A program made the translations under genes and the position numbers. Of a DNA stretch of 64,000 nucleotides, positions 35,971 to 44,857 are shown one piece after another. The notes beneath the pieces were generated by a model. It did no database searches. It had not been told where the DNA came from and was given only the letters and a program-made list of their open reading frames with translations. The stretch's first letter is position 1. Every line of letters begins with the position of its first letter. Source of the stretch: Chryseobacterium binzhouense (GTDB taxonomy: Bacteria; Bacteroidota; Bacteroidia; Flavobacteriales; Weeksellaceae); contig NZ_VKOG01000010.1 of assembly GCF_007474545.1 (NCBI RefSeq), positions 1-64,000 of the forward strand. The letters are read 5' to 3'.

Positions 35971-36177
35971 CTAATCAAAATTTTGGGGCGGCGTTTTATC
36001 GTCTTTCCCTCTGTTCATAATAACTAAACCTAAAGACAATCCTACAACACCTGCTCCGGCAATCATAAGCGCTCTTTCCAGTTTATCGGCTTCATTATTC
36101 CCTAAGTAATTCATCAAAAAAAGAATAACAAAAGTGATTGCAGAAATGATAAGATGATTTTTTCTAAATAATTTCAT
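35971..36177 (-). CDS. Small two-helix membrane protein
   Basis: 68 residues: helices at about 8-25 and 38-58 connected by an acidic loop (GNNEADKLERA), then a charged tail. No family recognised. It is convergent with the anti-sigma-like gene and lies 30 bases after the outer-membrane protein on its own strand. Confidence 0.6.
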   Translation of the reverse strand: MKLFRKNHLIISAITFVILFLMNYLGNNEADKLERALMIAGAGVVGLSLGLVIMNRGKDDKTPPQNFD

Positions 36178-36207
36178 TGTAAATTTATTTTAATTAGTGA
36201 TATAGAA

Positions 36208-36858
36208 TTATTTTAGACGGTAAGAAATCATTATTCCGCCGCGATAAGGCAGTATTTCTCCGCTTCTGTTGTATCCGTTAGGTTTTTCGTCATATCTTTT
36301 ACCTGATATTCTGTCGTAACCTTTGTAAAAATCCTGTGACGAACCAACCGTTCCGTAAACGTCCATTCTCCAGTTTTCAGACAGCTTAAACTGATACCCT
36401 AATGTAGCACCAAACAAAACAGAATAGCCTTTTTGGTAGAGATTTGATTTAATAAAAGTTACGCCCTCCTCGTTTTTACTCGGAAAAGGCTCATCACTCC
36501 AGTAATTCCATTTTTGAAGCACAAAAGATGATGCCGCAATATTAGCTCCAACATACCATCCCTGAAAAGCTTCTTTAAAATAATAACGCCCTTCCAATGA
36601 CAATGAATAATACTGAAGCTCATGTCCTGCAAAAGATTTCCACGGCGAAACCAGAATATCACCCTGCATCGTAAATTTCTGATTCAGCTGATATTCCAAG
36701 CCTGCATTCACAATTCCAATCGGAATAAATAAAGCATTACCTTTTATATAAAGTTTTTTCTCTGAATTATCAATATTTTGAAAATCAGAATTTTCCTGCG
36801 CCTGTAATCTAAAAACAGAAAGCAGTACAAAAAGCAGGGTAAAAAATTTAATCTTCAT
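36208..36858 (-). CDS. DUF3575 outer-membrane beta-barrel protein
   Basis: 216 residues. Signal peptide about 1-20 (ending RLQAQE). The rest has amphipathic strands of a small beta-barrel: YIKGNALFIPIGIVNAGLEY, FTMQGDILVSPW, YSLSLEGRYYF and a terminal MISYRLK with an aromatic-rich last strand. DUF3575 is common in Bacteroidota and of unknown function. It begins seven bases after the thioredoxin-like gene, so they form an operon with the small membrane protein. Confidence 0.75.
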   Translation of the reverse strand: MKIKFFTLLFVLLSVFRLQAQENSDFQNIDNSEKKLYIKGNALFIPIGIVNAGLEYQLNQKFTMQGDILVSPWKSFAGHELQYYSLSLEGRYYFKEAFQGWYVGANIAASSFVLQKWNYWSDEPFPSKNEEGVTFIKSNLYQKGYSVLFGATLGYQFKLSENWRMDVYGTVGSSQDFYKGYDRISGKRYDEKPNGYNRSGEILPYRGGIMISYRLK

Positions 36859-36865
36859 TATCTAT

Positions 36866-38041
36866 TTACTTTATCTGGTTAAGAATACCTTGAGCTAGAC
36901 CTGAATCTTTTCCAGTTCTTGAAGCAATATCTTTCGATAGTTCGGCGAAGTTTTTAGCCAGATCTTTATTACCTAAACTTAAATAAATTTTTGCCAGAAT
37001 ATAGGTGTTTTCGGAAGTTTCTCCTCTCATAACAGATTTTTCTGCCCATTCTGCTGCTTTTTTCAGAGATGATACATTTTTAATATGATCAGAAAAAATC
37101 CAAGCTGCTTTTAATAACTCATTAGCATCAAAATCATCTGCATTTTTATAATACTCCAAAGCTGTTTTTTCATATTCCTGAAAATCGGCATTTTGTTCAT
37201 AATACGCAAGTTTTGTCTGATTAAGCTTCAGTTGTGCTGTTTCTCTTCCTACAAGAGGTTCTGCTGTTTTCAGAAAATAATCATCATTGATCTTTTTCTT
37301 CTTTTCATCAATAGATTCCTGAACTACTTTAGCCAGAACAAGCTGATTTTTAAAATCATTATAATTCTGCTCAGGAAAAAACTGCAGAATATCTGATTTT
37401 CTGTCTAAAAACATTTTATAATTAGGATCTTCGGTAGATTTTAGGAAGAAAAGTAAATAGCCCACTTCATCTTTCGTAAGCGATTCGCTTTTGGATTTGT
37501 TGGAGAAATATCTTTCAGAAGCTTTTTTGGCAAAATCAAAATCAGAATTGGAGTTGAGTTTCATAATACTGACCAAAAATGCGGGATCTTTTTCTCCCTT
37601 AGCAAACCTTTCTTTCAATGAACCTTTTTTATTCGAAGGAGAATCAATATTCTCAGCCATTGCCAGAAACATACTTTCCTCCATATATCCATAATTCTGA
37701 GAAACCAGTTCACCATCGCCATTCAGAAACAGATAGGTAGGATAAGATCTTACGCCGTATTTGGCAGCAATTTCTCTTCCTTCACCTTTTTCCATATCAA
37801 TACGGGCGTTCACAAAGTTTTTATTGTAAAAATCACCAACAGATTTTTGAGGAAACACATTTCTTTCCATCATTTTACACGGACCACACCATGAAGCATA
37901 GGCGTCAACAAAAACAAGCTTATTTTCTTTTTTTGCTTTGGCAAGCATATCTTTGAATGGAATTTCTTCGAATTTAATTCCTTCCTGAGCCAATATAAGA
38001 ACAGTAAAAAAAACAAATAATCCGGAGATTAATCTTTTCAT
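36866..38041 (-). CDS. Exported thioredoxin-fold protein with helical C-terminal domain
   Basis: 391 residues. Signal peptide about 1-18 (ending ILAQE). The thioredoxin domain has the active site WCGPCK (C52, C55) and the cis-proline RSYPTYLF loop at about 98. The C-terminal 250 residues are helical and TPR-like (AEWAEKSVMRGETSENTYILAKIYLSLGN). Periplasmic thiol reductases of this type support envelope protein folding. It is the first gene of the operon with the DUF3575 and small membrane genes. Confidence 0.85.
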   Translation of the reverse strand: MKRLISGLFVFFTVLILAQEGIKFEEIPFKDMLAKAKKENKLVFVDAYASWCGPCKMMERNVFPQKSVGDFYNKNFVNARIDMEKGEGREIAAKYGVRSYPTYLFLNGDGELVSQNYGYMEESMFLAMAENIDSPSNKKGSLKERFAKGEKDPAFLVSIMKLNSNSDFDFAKKASERYFSNKSKSESLTKDEVGYLLFFLKSTEDPNYKMFLDRKSDILQFFPEQNYNDFKNQLVLAKVVQESIDEKKKKINDDYFLKTAEPLVGRETAQLKLNQTKLAYYEQNADFQEYEKTALEYYKNADDFDANELLKAAWIFSDHIKNVSSLKKAAEWAEKSVMRGETSENTYILAKIYLSLGNKDLAKNFAELSKDIASRTGKDSGLAQGILNQIK

Positions 38042-38171
38042 TTCTAAAGTATTTTAAAAAGCGAAGATACTTATTTTTTGAATTTATATGAATAATGAAG
38101 AGGATAAAGAATATAATGTAATTGAAATAAATAAAAATCCTCTGATAACAATAGTTTCAGAGGATATTTTG

Positions 38172-38251
38172 TACCCAGGACCGGGATCGAACCGGTACTC
38201 CTAAGAACTGGTGTTTGAGACCAGCGCGTCTACCAATTCCGCCACCTGGGC
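38172..38251 (-). tRNA. tRNA-Leu (CAA)
   Basis: Minus strand: acceptor GCCCAGG with CCTGGGT, D arm with GGCGGAATTGGTAGACGC, anticodon stem CTGGT/ACCAG around loop CTCAAAC (anticodon CAA), a variable arm, and T arm ACCGGTTCGATCCCGGT. CCA is not encoded. End positions may vary by one base. Confidence 0.93.
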
Positions 38252-38318
38252 TGCTGTAAATTGGTGTGCAAATATAGAAACTTTTTTTACTATTCAAAAA
38301 CTTTTTATCAAATTTTCT

Positions 38319-39086
38319 TTAAAAAATAATCTCCAAACCATCGTAAGCAAGGGAAATTCCATCAGGAAGCTCTTTATTTTCAACATCATGCAGCCCAAAA
38401 TGATGACTGATGTGCGTTAGAAATAATTTCTTAGGCTTCAGCTCTTCAAACAACTCTAAAATATCCGGCAGAATAAAATGAGCAGGATGAGGATCAAATT
38501 TGCGTATGCAGTTTAAAATTAAAACATCCAAATTTTTAAGTTTCTCTTTTTCCGCTCCGGAAATAGAACCTGCATCTGTAATGTATGCAAGGCTTTTAAA
38601 TTTATACCCAAAAACAGGAATTTTGTAATGAGTAACCTCAACAGGCTGTATTTCTGTATTAGCTACGGTAAACTTTTCATTTTCTATTATGTGAAGATCA
38701 AATGCAGGAGCTCCGGGATATTTTTCATCTGCAAAAGCATACGGAAATCGGTTTTTAACCTCACCTCCTACTCTTTTCATACAATACAGCGGCATATTTT
38801 CTCCACTTTTGAAAATCAGCGGACGCATATCATCCAATCCGATAACGTGATCGTTGTGCTCATGCGTTAATAAAGCAGCATCAATATGATTTTCATGATT
38901 CAGAAGCATCTGCTGTCTGAAATCTGGACCGCAATCAATAAGAATCTTCCTGTTTTCTTCGGTGGTTACCATTACTGAAGCCCGGAAACGACTGTCCTTC
39001 GGGTTTTCTGATGTACAGACCTCGCAAGTGCAGCCAATTACCGGAACACCCTGTGAAGTGCCTGTTCCTAAAAATTTCAACTTCAT
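38319..39086 (-). CDS. MBL-fold metallohydrolase (PhnP-like)
   Basis: 255 residues. Metal motif THEHNDHVIG (H75, H77, D79, H80), further histidines in VTHYKIP and LTHISHHFG. The N-terminal loop CTCEVC (C19, C21, C24) is the structural zinc site found in PhnP-type phosphodiesterases. It probably hydrolyses a cyclic or diester phosphate. Single gene in front of the divergent gene at 39140. Confidence 0.88.
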   Translation of the reverse strand: MKLKFLGTGTSQGVPVIGCTCEVCTSENPKDSRFRASVMVTTEENRKILIDCGPDFRQQMLLNHENHIDAALLTHEHNDHVIGLDDMRPLIFKSGENMPLYCMKRVGGEVKNRFPYAFADEKYPGAPAFDLHIIENEKFTVANTEIQPVEVTHYKIPVFGYKFKSLAYITDAGSISGAEKEKLKNLDVLILNCIRKFDPHPAHFILPDILELFEELKPKKLFLTHISHHFGLHDVENKELPDGISLAYDGLEIIF

Positions 39087-39103
39087 TTCTTTTGAGGTTG
39101 TTT

Positions 39104-39111
39104 TAATTTTG
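39104..39111 (+). promoter_or_regulatory. Possible -7 box for the gene at 39140
   Basis: TAATTTTG fits TAnnTTTG; the leader would be about 24 bases. Confidence 0.4.
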
Positions 39112-39139
39112 GTAAATTTACGAAAAATTTAATGTCCTA

Positions 39140-40567
39140 ATGTATCAGAAACTAACTCCTAAACAAAAAGCATTAACAATTAACTTAGATCCTACTATTT
39201 ATGGTACTTTCGCAGAAATTGGAGCAGGACAGGAAACCGTTCGACACTTTTTTAGAGCTGGAGGAGCTTCAGGTACAATTGCAAAAGCAATGTCGGCTTA
39301 CGACAAAGATTTCAGTGACGCTATTTACGGAAAAGAGGTAAAAAACAGATATGTTACCCAAAACCGACTCAGAAAAATGCTTCGTTATGAAGTATCGCTT
39401 ATTGAAGAAAGAATCTCAAGAGACAGCAATCCCGGAAGAAAATATTTCTCTTACGCCAATACCGTTACCACCATCAATTTTGATAAAACAGTAAAAGGTC
39501 ATGGCTGGGTAGGAATCCGTTTTCAGGTAAAAGAAAATGAGGATTACAACGAAATCGTTATCCATGTAAAATTTAAAGAAAATGACGCCACTTTACAGCA
39601 GGAAACTCTGGGAAATCTTGGTGTGAATCTTATTTTCGGGGCTTTTACCTATTATGACAATCCAAGAAGACTCATTGAGTCTCTTTACGATGATATCGCA
39701 ACAGATAATCTGGAGATTGATATGATTGACTTCAGCGGACCGGCGTTTGCCTACGTTGACAACAGGCTGATGTCTTTACAGCTCGTAAAAAATAACATGA
39801 CCGATGCTGTAATTTTCAATTCTGAAGGAAACAATATGCTTCCGGCAGATATTTTATACAAAAAAAATATTTTTGCAGTAAGAGGAAGCTTCAGGCCCGT
39901 TACAAAGGTAAATATTGATATGCTGCGCAATGGCATGGATATGTTTCTGAAAGATGCTATCTGCACTCATGAAGAAACCGAAATCCTTATAGAAATTACC
40001 ATTTCCAATCTAAGAGCAGACGGAGACATTGATGAAAGAGATTTTCTTGATCGTGTGGATGTTTTGGGAAAACTGGGCTATACCGTAATTATTTCCAATT
40101 TCTCTGAATATTACAGACTGATAGATTATTTTTCTCATTATACCAACGGTGATATTGGAGTTGCAATGGGAGTAAATAACCTATTAATGGTATTTGATGA
40201 GAAATACTACAAAGATCTTTCAGGAGGAATTCTGGAAGCATTCGGAAAGTTTTTCCGAAACGGAATGAGAGTGTATCTCTATCCTTACAAAGATCCCGAA
40301 ACACATGAGCTTCTGGACTCTTCCAATCTGAAAGTAGAAGAGAATCTGAAAGAGCTGTACAAATATTTCAAACTCAACAACCGTATTGTAGATATTAAAA
40401 ATTACAATCCGCAGTTTTTGGAAATTTATTCGCGGGAAATTCTCAGAAAAATCTCATGCAATATGAACGGATGGGAAAATCAGGTACCGGAAGGTGTCGC
40501 AGAAATGATTAAAGAAAGAGGAATGTTCGGCTTTAAAAACGAACTGTCCCTTAAACAGTTTTCATAA
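39140..40567 (+). CDS. Large conserved cytoplasmic protein of unknown function
   Basis: 475 residues, no signal peptide or membrane segment. I recognise the N-terminus (LNLDPTIYGTFAEIGAGQETVRHFF-type, GGASGTIAKAMSAYDK) as a widely conserved protein of bacteria whose label varies between databases (TonB receptor, nucleotidyltransferase); none of these labels is supported by the sequence I can see. Secondary structure is alternating alpha/beta. It is followed after 11 bases by the GAF gene, so the two likely form an operon. Confidence 0.75.
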   Translation: MYQKLTPKQKALTINLDPTIYGTFAEIGAGQETVRHFFRAGGASGTIAKAMSAYDKDFSDAIYGKEVKNRYVTQNRLRKMLRYEVSLIEERISRDSNPGRKYFSYANTVTTINFDKTVKGHGWVGIRFQVKENEDYNEIVIHVKFKENDATLQQETLGNLGVNLIFGAFTYYDNPRRLIESLYDDIATDNLEIDMIDFSGPAFAYVDNRLMSLQLVKNNMTDAVIFNSEGNNMLPADILYKKNIFAVRGSFRPVTKVNIDMLRNGMDMFLKDAICTHEETEILIEITISNLRADGDIDERDFLDRVDVLGKLGYTVIISNFSEYYRLIDYFSHYTNGDIGVAMGVNNLLMVFDEKYYKDLSGGILEAFGKFFRNGMRVYLYPYKDPETHELLDSSNLKVEENLKELYKYFKLNNRIVDIKNYNPQFLEIYSREILRKISCNMNGWENQVPEGVAEMIKERGMFGFKNELSLKQFS

Positions 40568-40578
40568 AAATTATAAAA

Positions 40579-41028
40579 ATGTCTGAATTAAAAAAAAGAC
40601 TTTCGTCTATTCTGGAAAGTCCGAAGCATAATACTGAAGAAAAACTTCAGAAAGTTTGTCATTTACTGGATCAGGAGATTTCATATTTCAACTGGACGGG
40701 TTTTTATTTCAAAAACGGGGATAAAAACGAGCTTAAACTAGGTCCTTATGTAGGCGCCGAAACCGATCACACCATTATTCCGTACGGAAAAGGAATCTGC
40801 GGACAGGTAGCTGTTTCCAACGAAACATTTGTAGTTCCTGATGTACATTTGCAGGACAATTATCTAAGCTGCTCTATTGATACAAAAGCGGAAATTGTAG
40901 TTCCGATTTTTAAGAATGGAGAAAATATCGGGCAGATAGATATTGATTCTCATACTTTAGATCCTTTTACAAAAGAAGATTTAGAACTGTTGGAGTGGCT
41001 TTGTAATGAAGTTTCAAAGATTTTGTAA
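40579..41028 (+). CDS. GAF-domain free methionine-R-sulfoxide reductase-like protein
   Basis: 149 residues, a single GAF domain. The redox cysteines of the fRMsr family are at C74 (GKGICGQ) and C98 (NYLSCSIDTKAEIVVPIF); the third cysteine seen in E. coli MsrC is replaced by valine. The enzyme reduces free methionine-R-sulfoxide in the cytoplasm using thioredoxin. The neighbour at 39140 is unknown. Confidence 0.8.
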   Translation: MSELKKRLSSILESPKHNTEEKLQKVCHLLDQEISYFNWTGFYFKNGDKNELKLGPYVGAETDHTIIPYGKGICGQVAVSNETFVVPDVHLQDNYLSCSIDTKAEIVVPIFKNGENIGQIDIDSHTLDPFTKEDLELLEWLCNEVSKIL

Positions 41029-41057
41029 TTCATTTTCTCTCAATTCTAAAATAAATG

Positions 41058-41092
41058 AAAGCCGCAGATAGATAATTTCTGCCGCTTTTTTT
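41058..41092. terminator. Terminator between convergent genes
   Basis: AAAGC(C)GCAGA pairs with TCTGC(C)GCTTT with one C-C mismatch, then a T-run on the plus strand. Confidence 0.6.
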
Positions 41093-41094
41093 AT

Positions 41095-41691
41095 TTAATT
41101 ATTTTTAAGATGCAAAAAAAGAGATTCAATCTTTTTAATATATTGACCATAAAATTTGTTGAACCACCATTTCCCAAACACGAAAAGCAGAACAATACCT
41201 ACAACTAAGGTAGAAATCAAAGTAACAGCAATTTTCATATCAGACAATGGTATCTGCCGCGGAATAAACTCCAGAACAATCAGCAGTTCGCATACTAAAA
41301 AAGGAGCAAATGCAACATAAAAAGACAGATAATACTGTTTGTTAAGCTCAAGCTGATGCAAAAGATCTTTCAGTCCCTCAAGCGTATTAAGATTCATATC
41401 GGTCATGTTTCTGTAAAGTTTAAAAAACTTATCGAAAAAAAACATGGTAACAAAAATCATTGAAGCAACAAGAATGGAGATATAAAATTTAAATTTGAAC
41501 GGAGCTTCACAAACAGCAATTAATGCAAAAGCAAAAATAAAAATACCCAGAGTAGACCAAAATTCCATCCGCATATTTTTTCTTATCTTTTCCAAAGGAA
41601 GATGAATGCGTTTTTTATCTTCCATATTAATTTCCGGAATCTTTTCAGACTGATCGTCATTCCACATATTTTTCAGTTCATCTATATTCAT
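41095..41691 (-). CDS. Membrane protein of an ECF sigma module (putative anti-sigma)
   Basis: 198 residues. N-terminal cytoplasmic helix (NIDELKNMWNDDQSEKIPEI, 1-40), then four hydrophobic segments (about 45-63, 69-88, 123-142, 150-170) and a basic cytoplasmic tail. Layout and position match the protein at 35279: a soluble N-terminal region of about 40 residues and a four-helix membrane domain next to an ECF sigma gene. It is 30 bases after the sigma gene. Confidence 0.7.
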   Translation of the reverse strand: MNIDELKNMWNDDQSEKIPEINMEDKKRIHLPLEKIRKNMRMEFWSTLGIFIFAFALIAVCEAPFKFKFYISILVASMIFVTMFFFDKFFKLYRNMTDMNLNTLEGLKDLLHQLELNKQYYLSFYVAFAPFLVCELLIVLEFIPRQIPLSDMKIAVTLISTLVVGIVLLFVFGKWWFNKFYGQYIKKIESLFLHLKNN

Positions 41692-41721
41692 AGCAAAATT
41701 TATTAAGATTAACTATAATTT

Positions 41722-42213
41722 TTAGTTTAAAAGTTCTTTAAGTTTATTTTTCGCCCGGTTCATTTTTACCCGTACATTTCCCTCCGAAATTCCCATCTGT
41801 TCGGCAATTTGTTTTCCGGAAAAATTTTCCAGATAGTAAAATATAAATGCTTTATCAATGGGATTAAGTTTATTGATCGCAGAATACATTTTTGAAAGTT
41901 TCTCTTCTTTTTCATCATCATATTCCTCATTTTTAATTCTATAGTCAGAAAAATCATCATTGGTGGTTATGAAACTTCTTCTTTTCTCAGATCTCAGAAA
42001 CATAATGGCGGTATTGAGAGCAATTCTGTAAAGCCAGGTAGAAAACTCGCTATCCCCTCTGAATGTAGAATACGCTTTCCAGACCTGATAGGTAATTTCC
42101 TGAAAAAGATCTTCCCGATCGCTCTGGTTATCCATATACATTTTGGAAATCTTATAAATGATTCCCTTATGTTTTTCAATCTTTTCTAAAAATTCCTTTT
42201 GTTGTAAAGTCAT
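41722..42213 (-). CDS. ECF-type RNA polymerase sigma factor
   Basis: 163 residues. Region 2: SDREDLFQEITYQVWKAYSTF and FSTWLYRIALNTAIMFL; region 4: LNPIDKAFIFYYLENFSGKQIAEQMGISEGNVRVKMNRAKNKL-like. It is closely similar in plan to the sigma factor at 34795, so the two are likely paralogues with different promoters. Regulation by the downstream membrane protein is inferred. Confidence 0.92.
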   Translation of the reverse strand: MTLQQKEFLEKIEKHKGIIYKISKMYMDNQSDREDLFQEITYQVWKAYSTFRGDSEFSTWLYRIALNTAIMFLRSEKRRSFITTNDDFSDYRIKNEEYDDEKEEKLSKMYSAINKLNPIDKAFIFYYLENFSGKQIAEQMGISEGNVRVKMNRAKNKLKELLN

Positions 42214-42359
42214 TTGATTGTACTCTATAGAGTTAGTATCTCTTGAATAAAAATGTTACAAATTATTATAAAATTAAAAATAAAGACAATAAAGATTAAA
42301 AATAATACCTCAGCTGGCTCAAAATTTGTTTTGAATGTGTTACACCAAAAAATATAGAT

Positions 42360-43184
42360 ATGCCTTACATTACAAAGCAAAATGACAAGAGTTTTGAACT
42401 TTATTATGAAGATTTCGGATCAGGACAGCCTATTATTCTCATTCACGGATGGCCGTTGAGCGGAAAATCCTGGGAACTTCAGGTTCCTGTACTTCTTGAT
42501 TTGGGTTACAGAGTCATTACCTATGACAGAAAAGGTTTCGGGAAATCTGCACCTACGTTAGACGGTTATGATTATGACTCTCTTGCAGCAGATCTTCATG
42601 AATTAATTTCTCAGCTTGAGCTAAAAAATGTAATTCTTTTTGGCTTTTCTATGGGTGGCGGAGAAGTCGTACGTTATCTTACTAATTATGGTTCTGAAAA
42701 TATTGATAAAGCAGCATTAATTTCATCCATCATTCCTTTGGTTAAACAAAAAGAGGACAATCCGCACGGAGTTCCACCTGAAGAATTGGCTGAAATTATG
42801 AAAAATTTGAGGCTAGACCGAATAAACTTTTTGGAAACTTTCCACAAAAATTTTTACAACTATGGAATGCTTTCTCCTACCGTAAGTCCAAAACAAATGG
42901 ATTTCGATTGGGCTATTGCATCATGTGCCTCGCCTATTGCCACCATCAAGTGTGCAGAAAGCTGGGCAGATACAGATTTCAGGTCTGAACTCGCCAATGT
43001 TACCGTAAAAACACTTATCGTTCATGGCGACAGCGACCAGATTGTTCCTATTGAAACTTCCGGTCAACAAGCAGCGCAAGGCATTCCGGACAATCATTTT
43101 GTAACCATTGAGGGTGCTCCGCACGGTCTGAATGTTACTCATGCAGAGGAACTCAATCAAATAATTACTAAATTCTTATCCTAG
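42360..43184 (+). CDS. Alpha/beta hydrolase of the non-heme haloperoxidase type
   Basis: 274 residues. Motifs: ILIHGWPLSGKSWE (oxyanion region), YDRKGFGKSA, nucleophile elbow GFSMGGGEVVRY with Ser at about 98, acid in VHGDSDQIVP, histidine in EGAPHGLNVTH. The group includes cofactor-free perhydrolases and esterases; halogenation is not a proven in-cell role. Single-gene unit with its own terminator. Confidence 0.87.
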   Translation: MPYITKQNDKSFELYYEDFGSGQPIILIHGWPLSGKSWELQVPVLLDLGYRVITYDRKGFGKSAPTLDGYDYDSLAADLHELISQLELKNVILFGFSMGGGEVVRYLTNYGSENIDKAALISSIIPLVKQKEDNPHGVPPEELAEIMKNLRLDRINFLETFHKNFYNYGMLSPTVSPKQMDFDWAIASCASPIATIKCAESWADTDFRSELANVTVKTLIVHGDSDQIVPIETSGQQAAQGIPDNHFVTIEGAPHGLNVTHAEELNQIITKFLS

Positions 43185-43213
43185 TTTTTTCAGTTTATAG
43201 TTTTTATTAAGTG

Positions 43214-43243
43214 AAGCCGCAGTTTTTTACTGCGGCTTTTTTC
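43214..43243 (+). terminator. Terminator after the haloperoxidase-like gene
   Basis: AAGCCGCAGT pairs with ACTGCGGCTT around five T, then a T-run. Confidence 0.92.
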
Positions 43244-43288
43244 TTTAATATGCTAATTTTACAGAAACCAAGATCTATAAATTATAAT

Positions 43289-43321
43289 ATAAAAAAAGAC
43301 AGACCTTCACAAATCTGTCTT
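43289..43321 (-). terminator. Terminator of the mrp-nifU operon
   Basis: AAGACAGA pairs with TCTGTCTT; the minus strand then has a run of T. Confidence 0.75.
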
Positions 43322-43341
43322 AAAATATATTGTCGTATTTT

Positions 43342-43590
43342 TTACTCTACATTTACTACCTTTTCAATTTCGGGAGCGTATTGTTTGATGGTGTTTTCTA
43401 CGCCTAATTTAAGAGTAGAAAAGTTAAGAGAACAACCCGAGCAATTACCTAAAAGCTTAACAAAAACTGTTTCGTCTTTTACATCAATCAGCTCAATATC
43501 TCCACCGTCTTTATTAAGAAACGGACGAATGCTGTCTAAAGCCTCCATCACCCTGGTTACTGTATCTTCGTGTGTTGTTTTTATTTCCAT
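43342..43590 (-). CDS. NifU C-terminal-type iron-sulfur scaffold protein
   Basis: 82 residues from the ATG at 43590; an upstream in-frame TTG at 43608 is less likely. It is the NifU C-terminal domain alone, with the cluster-binding CSGC (C50, C53) in LLGNCSGCSLNF and the typical NKDGGDIEL. It holds or transfers Fe-S clusters. It is 36 bases after mrp on the same strand, consistent with joint work in Fe-S protein maturation. Confidence 0.9.
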   Translation of the reverse strand: MEIKTTHEDTVTRVMEALDSIRPFLNKDGGDIELIDVKDETVFVKLLGNCSGCSLNFSTLKLGVENTIKQYAPEIEKVVNVE

Positions 43591-43626
43591 ATTTGGTTTG
43601 GTTTTCAAAATTTATTTGAAATTACA

Positions 43627-44730
43627 TTATTTTTTGGGCGAGCAACCAGCCATTGTGGTAATTTTCACTGCTTCAGTCGGAGGAAGAAATTTATTTCTCT
43701 CTACCAGACTTTCTACCATTTTTTGTGCCGTTTCAGTATAAATTTCAGCAATTTTAGAACCTTCCTGCAAAGCAGCCGGTCTTCCGACATCGCCCGCTTC
43801 TCTGATGCTCTGAATCAAAGGAATTTCTCCTAAAACCGGAATATTTAAATCATCAGCCAAATACTGCGCTCCCTGATTTCCAAAGATATAATACTTATTC
43901 TCAGGTAACTCTTCAGGCGTAAAATATGCCATATTTTCTATCAATCCCAAAACCGGAATGTTAATACTTTCCATCTGGAACATAGCAATACCTTTTCTTA
44001 CGTCTGCCAAAGCAACATGTTGAGGTGTACTTACAATTACTGCTCCCGTTACCGGAACTTCCTGAATAATAGACAAATGAATATCACCGGTTCCCGGAGG
44101 AAGATCAATTAACAAGAAATCCAGTTCTCCCCAAGCTGCGTCTCTGATCATCTGGTTCAAAGCTTTTGAAGCCATTGGTCCTCTCCAGACAACCGCCTGA
44201 TTTGCCCCTGAAAAATATCCTATCGAAAGCATTTTTACTCCATAATTTTCAATAGGCTTCATTAAATTTTTTCCGTCAACTTCTACAGAAATTGGCTTTT
44301 GTCCTTCCGTATCAAACATCGTAGGAACTGAAGGTCCGTAAATATCGGCATCTAATAAACCTACTTTAAAACCCATTTTTGCTAAAGTTACAGCAAGATT
44401 GGCGGCAACCGTAGATTTCCCTACTCCGCCTTTTCCTGATGCAATAGCAATAATATTCTGAATTCCGGGGATCTGTTTTCCTTTAATCTGACTTAGCTGA
44501 ACTTCACTCGGTTCCGGAGAAACTATTTTAAGTTTTAAATTAATTTCTTCTCCAAACTCACTGGCAAAAGCCTGCTTCATTGCCGCCTCAAGCTTCTTCT
44601 TTTCATGCATTGCAGGAGAATGAGCAGTCATATCAATATAAACATCATTTCCCATAATCTGAAAATTATTTACCAGATCATCTACTTCTATTTCTTTAAG
44701 GAAATTCTGAACCTTTTCTTTAGTCAACAT
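43627..44730 (-). CDS. mrp: Mrp/NBP35-type Fe-S cluster carrier ATPase
   Basis: 367 residues from the ATG at 44730. N-terminal MIP18/DUF59 domain (about 1-75), then the P-loop ATPase with Walker A ASGKGGVGKSTVAAN (about 98-112), LLDADIYGPSVP and LIDLPPGTGDIH. A C-terminal CSPKK replaces the usual paired CxxC, so cluster coordination may differ. First gene of the operon with nifU. Confidence 0.9.
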   Translation of the reverse strand: MLTKEKVQNFLKEIEVDDLVNNFQIMGNDVYIDMTAHSPAMHEKKKLEAAMKQAFASEFGEEINLKLKIVSPEPSEVQLSQIKGKQIPGIQNIIAIASGKGGVGKSTVAANLAVTLAKMGFKVGLLDADIYGPSVPTMFDTEGQKPISVEVDGKNLMKPIENYGVKMLSIGYFSGANQAVVWRGPMASKALNQMIRDAAWGELDFLLIDLPPGTGDIHLSIIQEVPVTGAVIVSTPQHVALADVRKGIAMFQMESINIPVLGLIENMAYFTPEELPENKYYIFGNQGAQYLADDLNIPVLGEIPLIQSIREAGDVGRPAALQEGSKIAEIYTETAQKMVESLVERNKFLPPTEAVKITTMAGCSPKK

Positions 44731-44857
44731 AAAATATAAATTGACTACAAATTTACGCAATTTTTAATTATTTAGAATCAATAAACTTATCTATAGATAA
44801 ATTCTTTTACATCCTAAAATTTATGTATTTTAGGACGATTTTTTTAAATTGATATCC

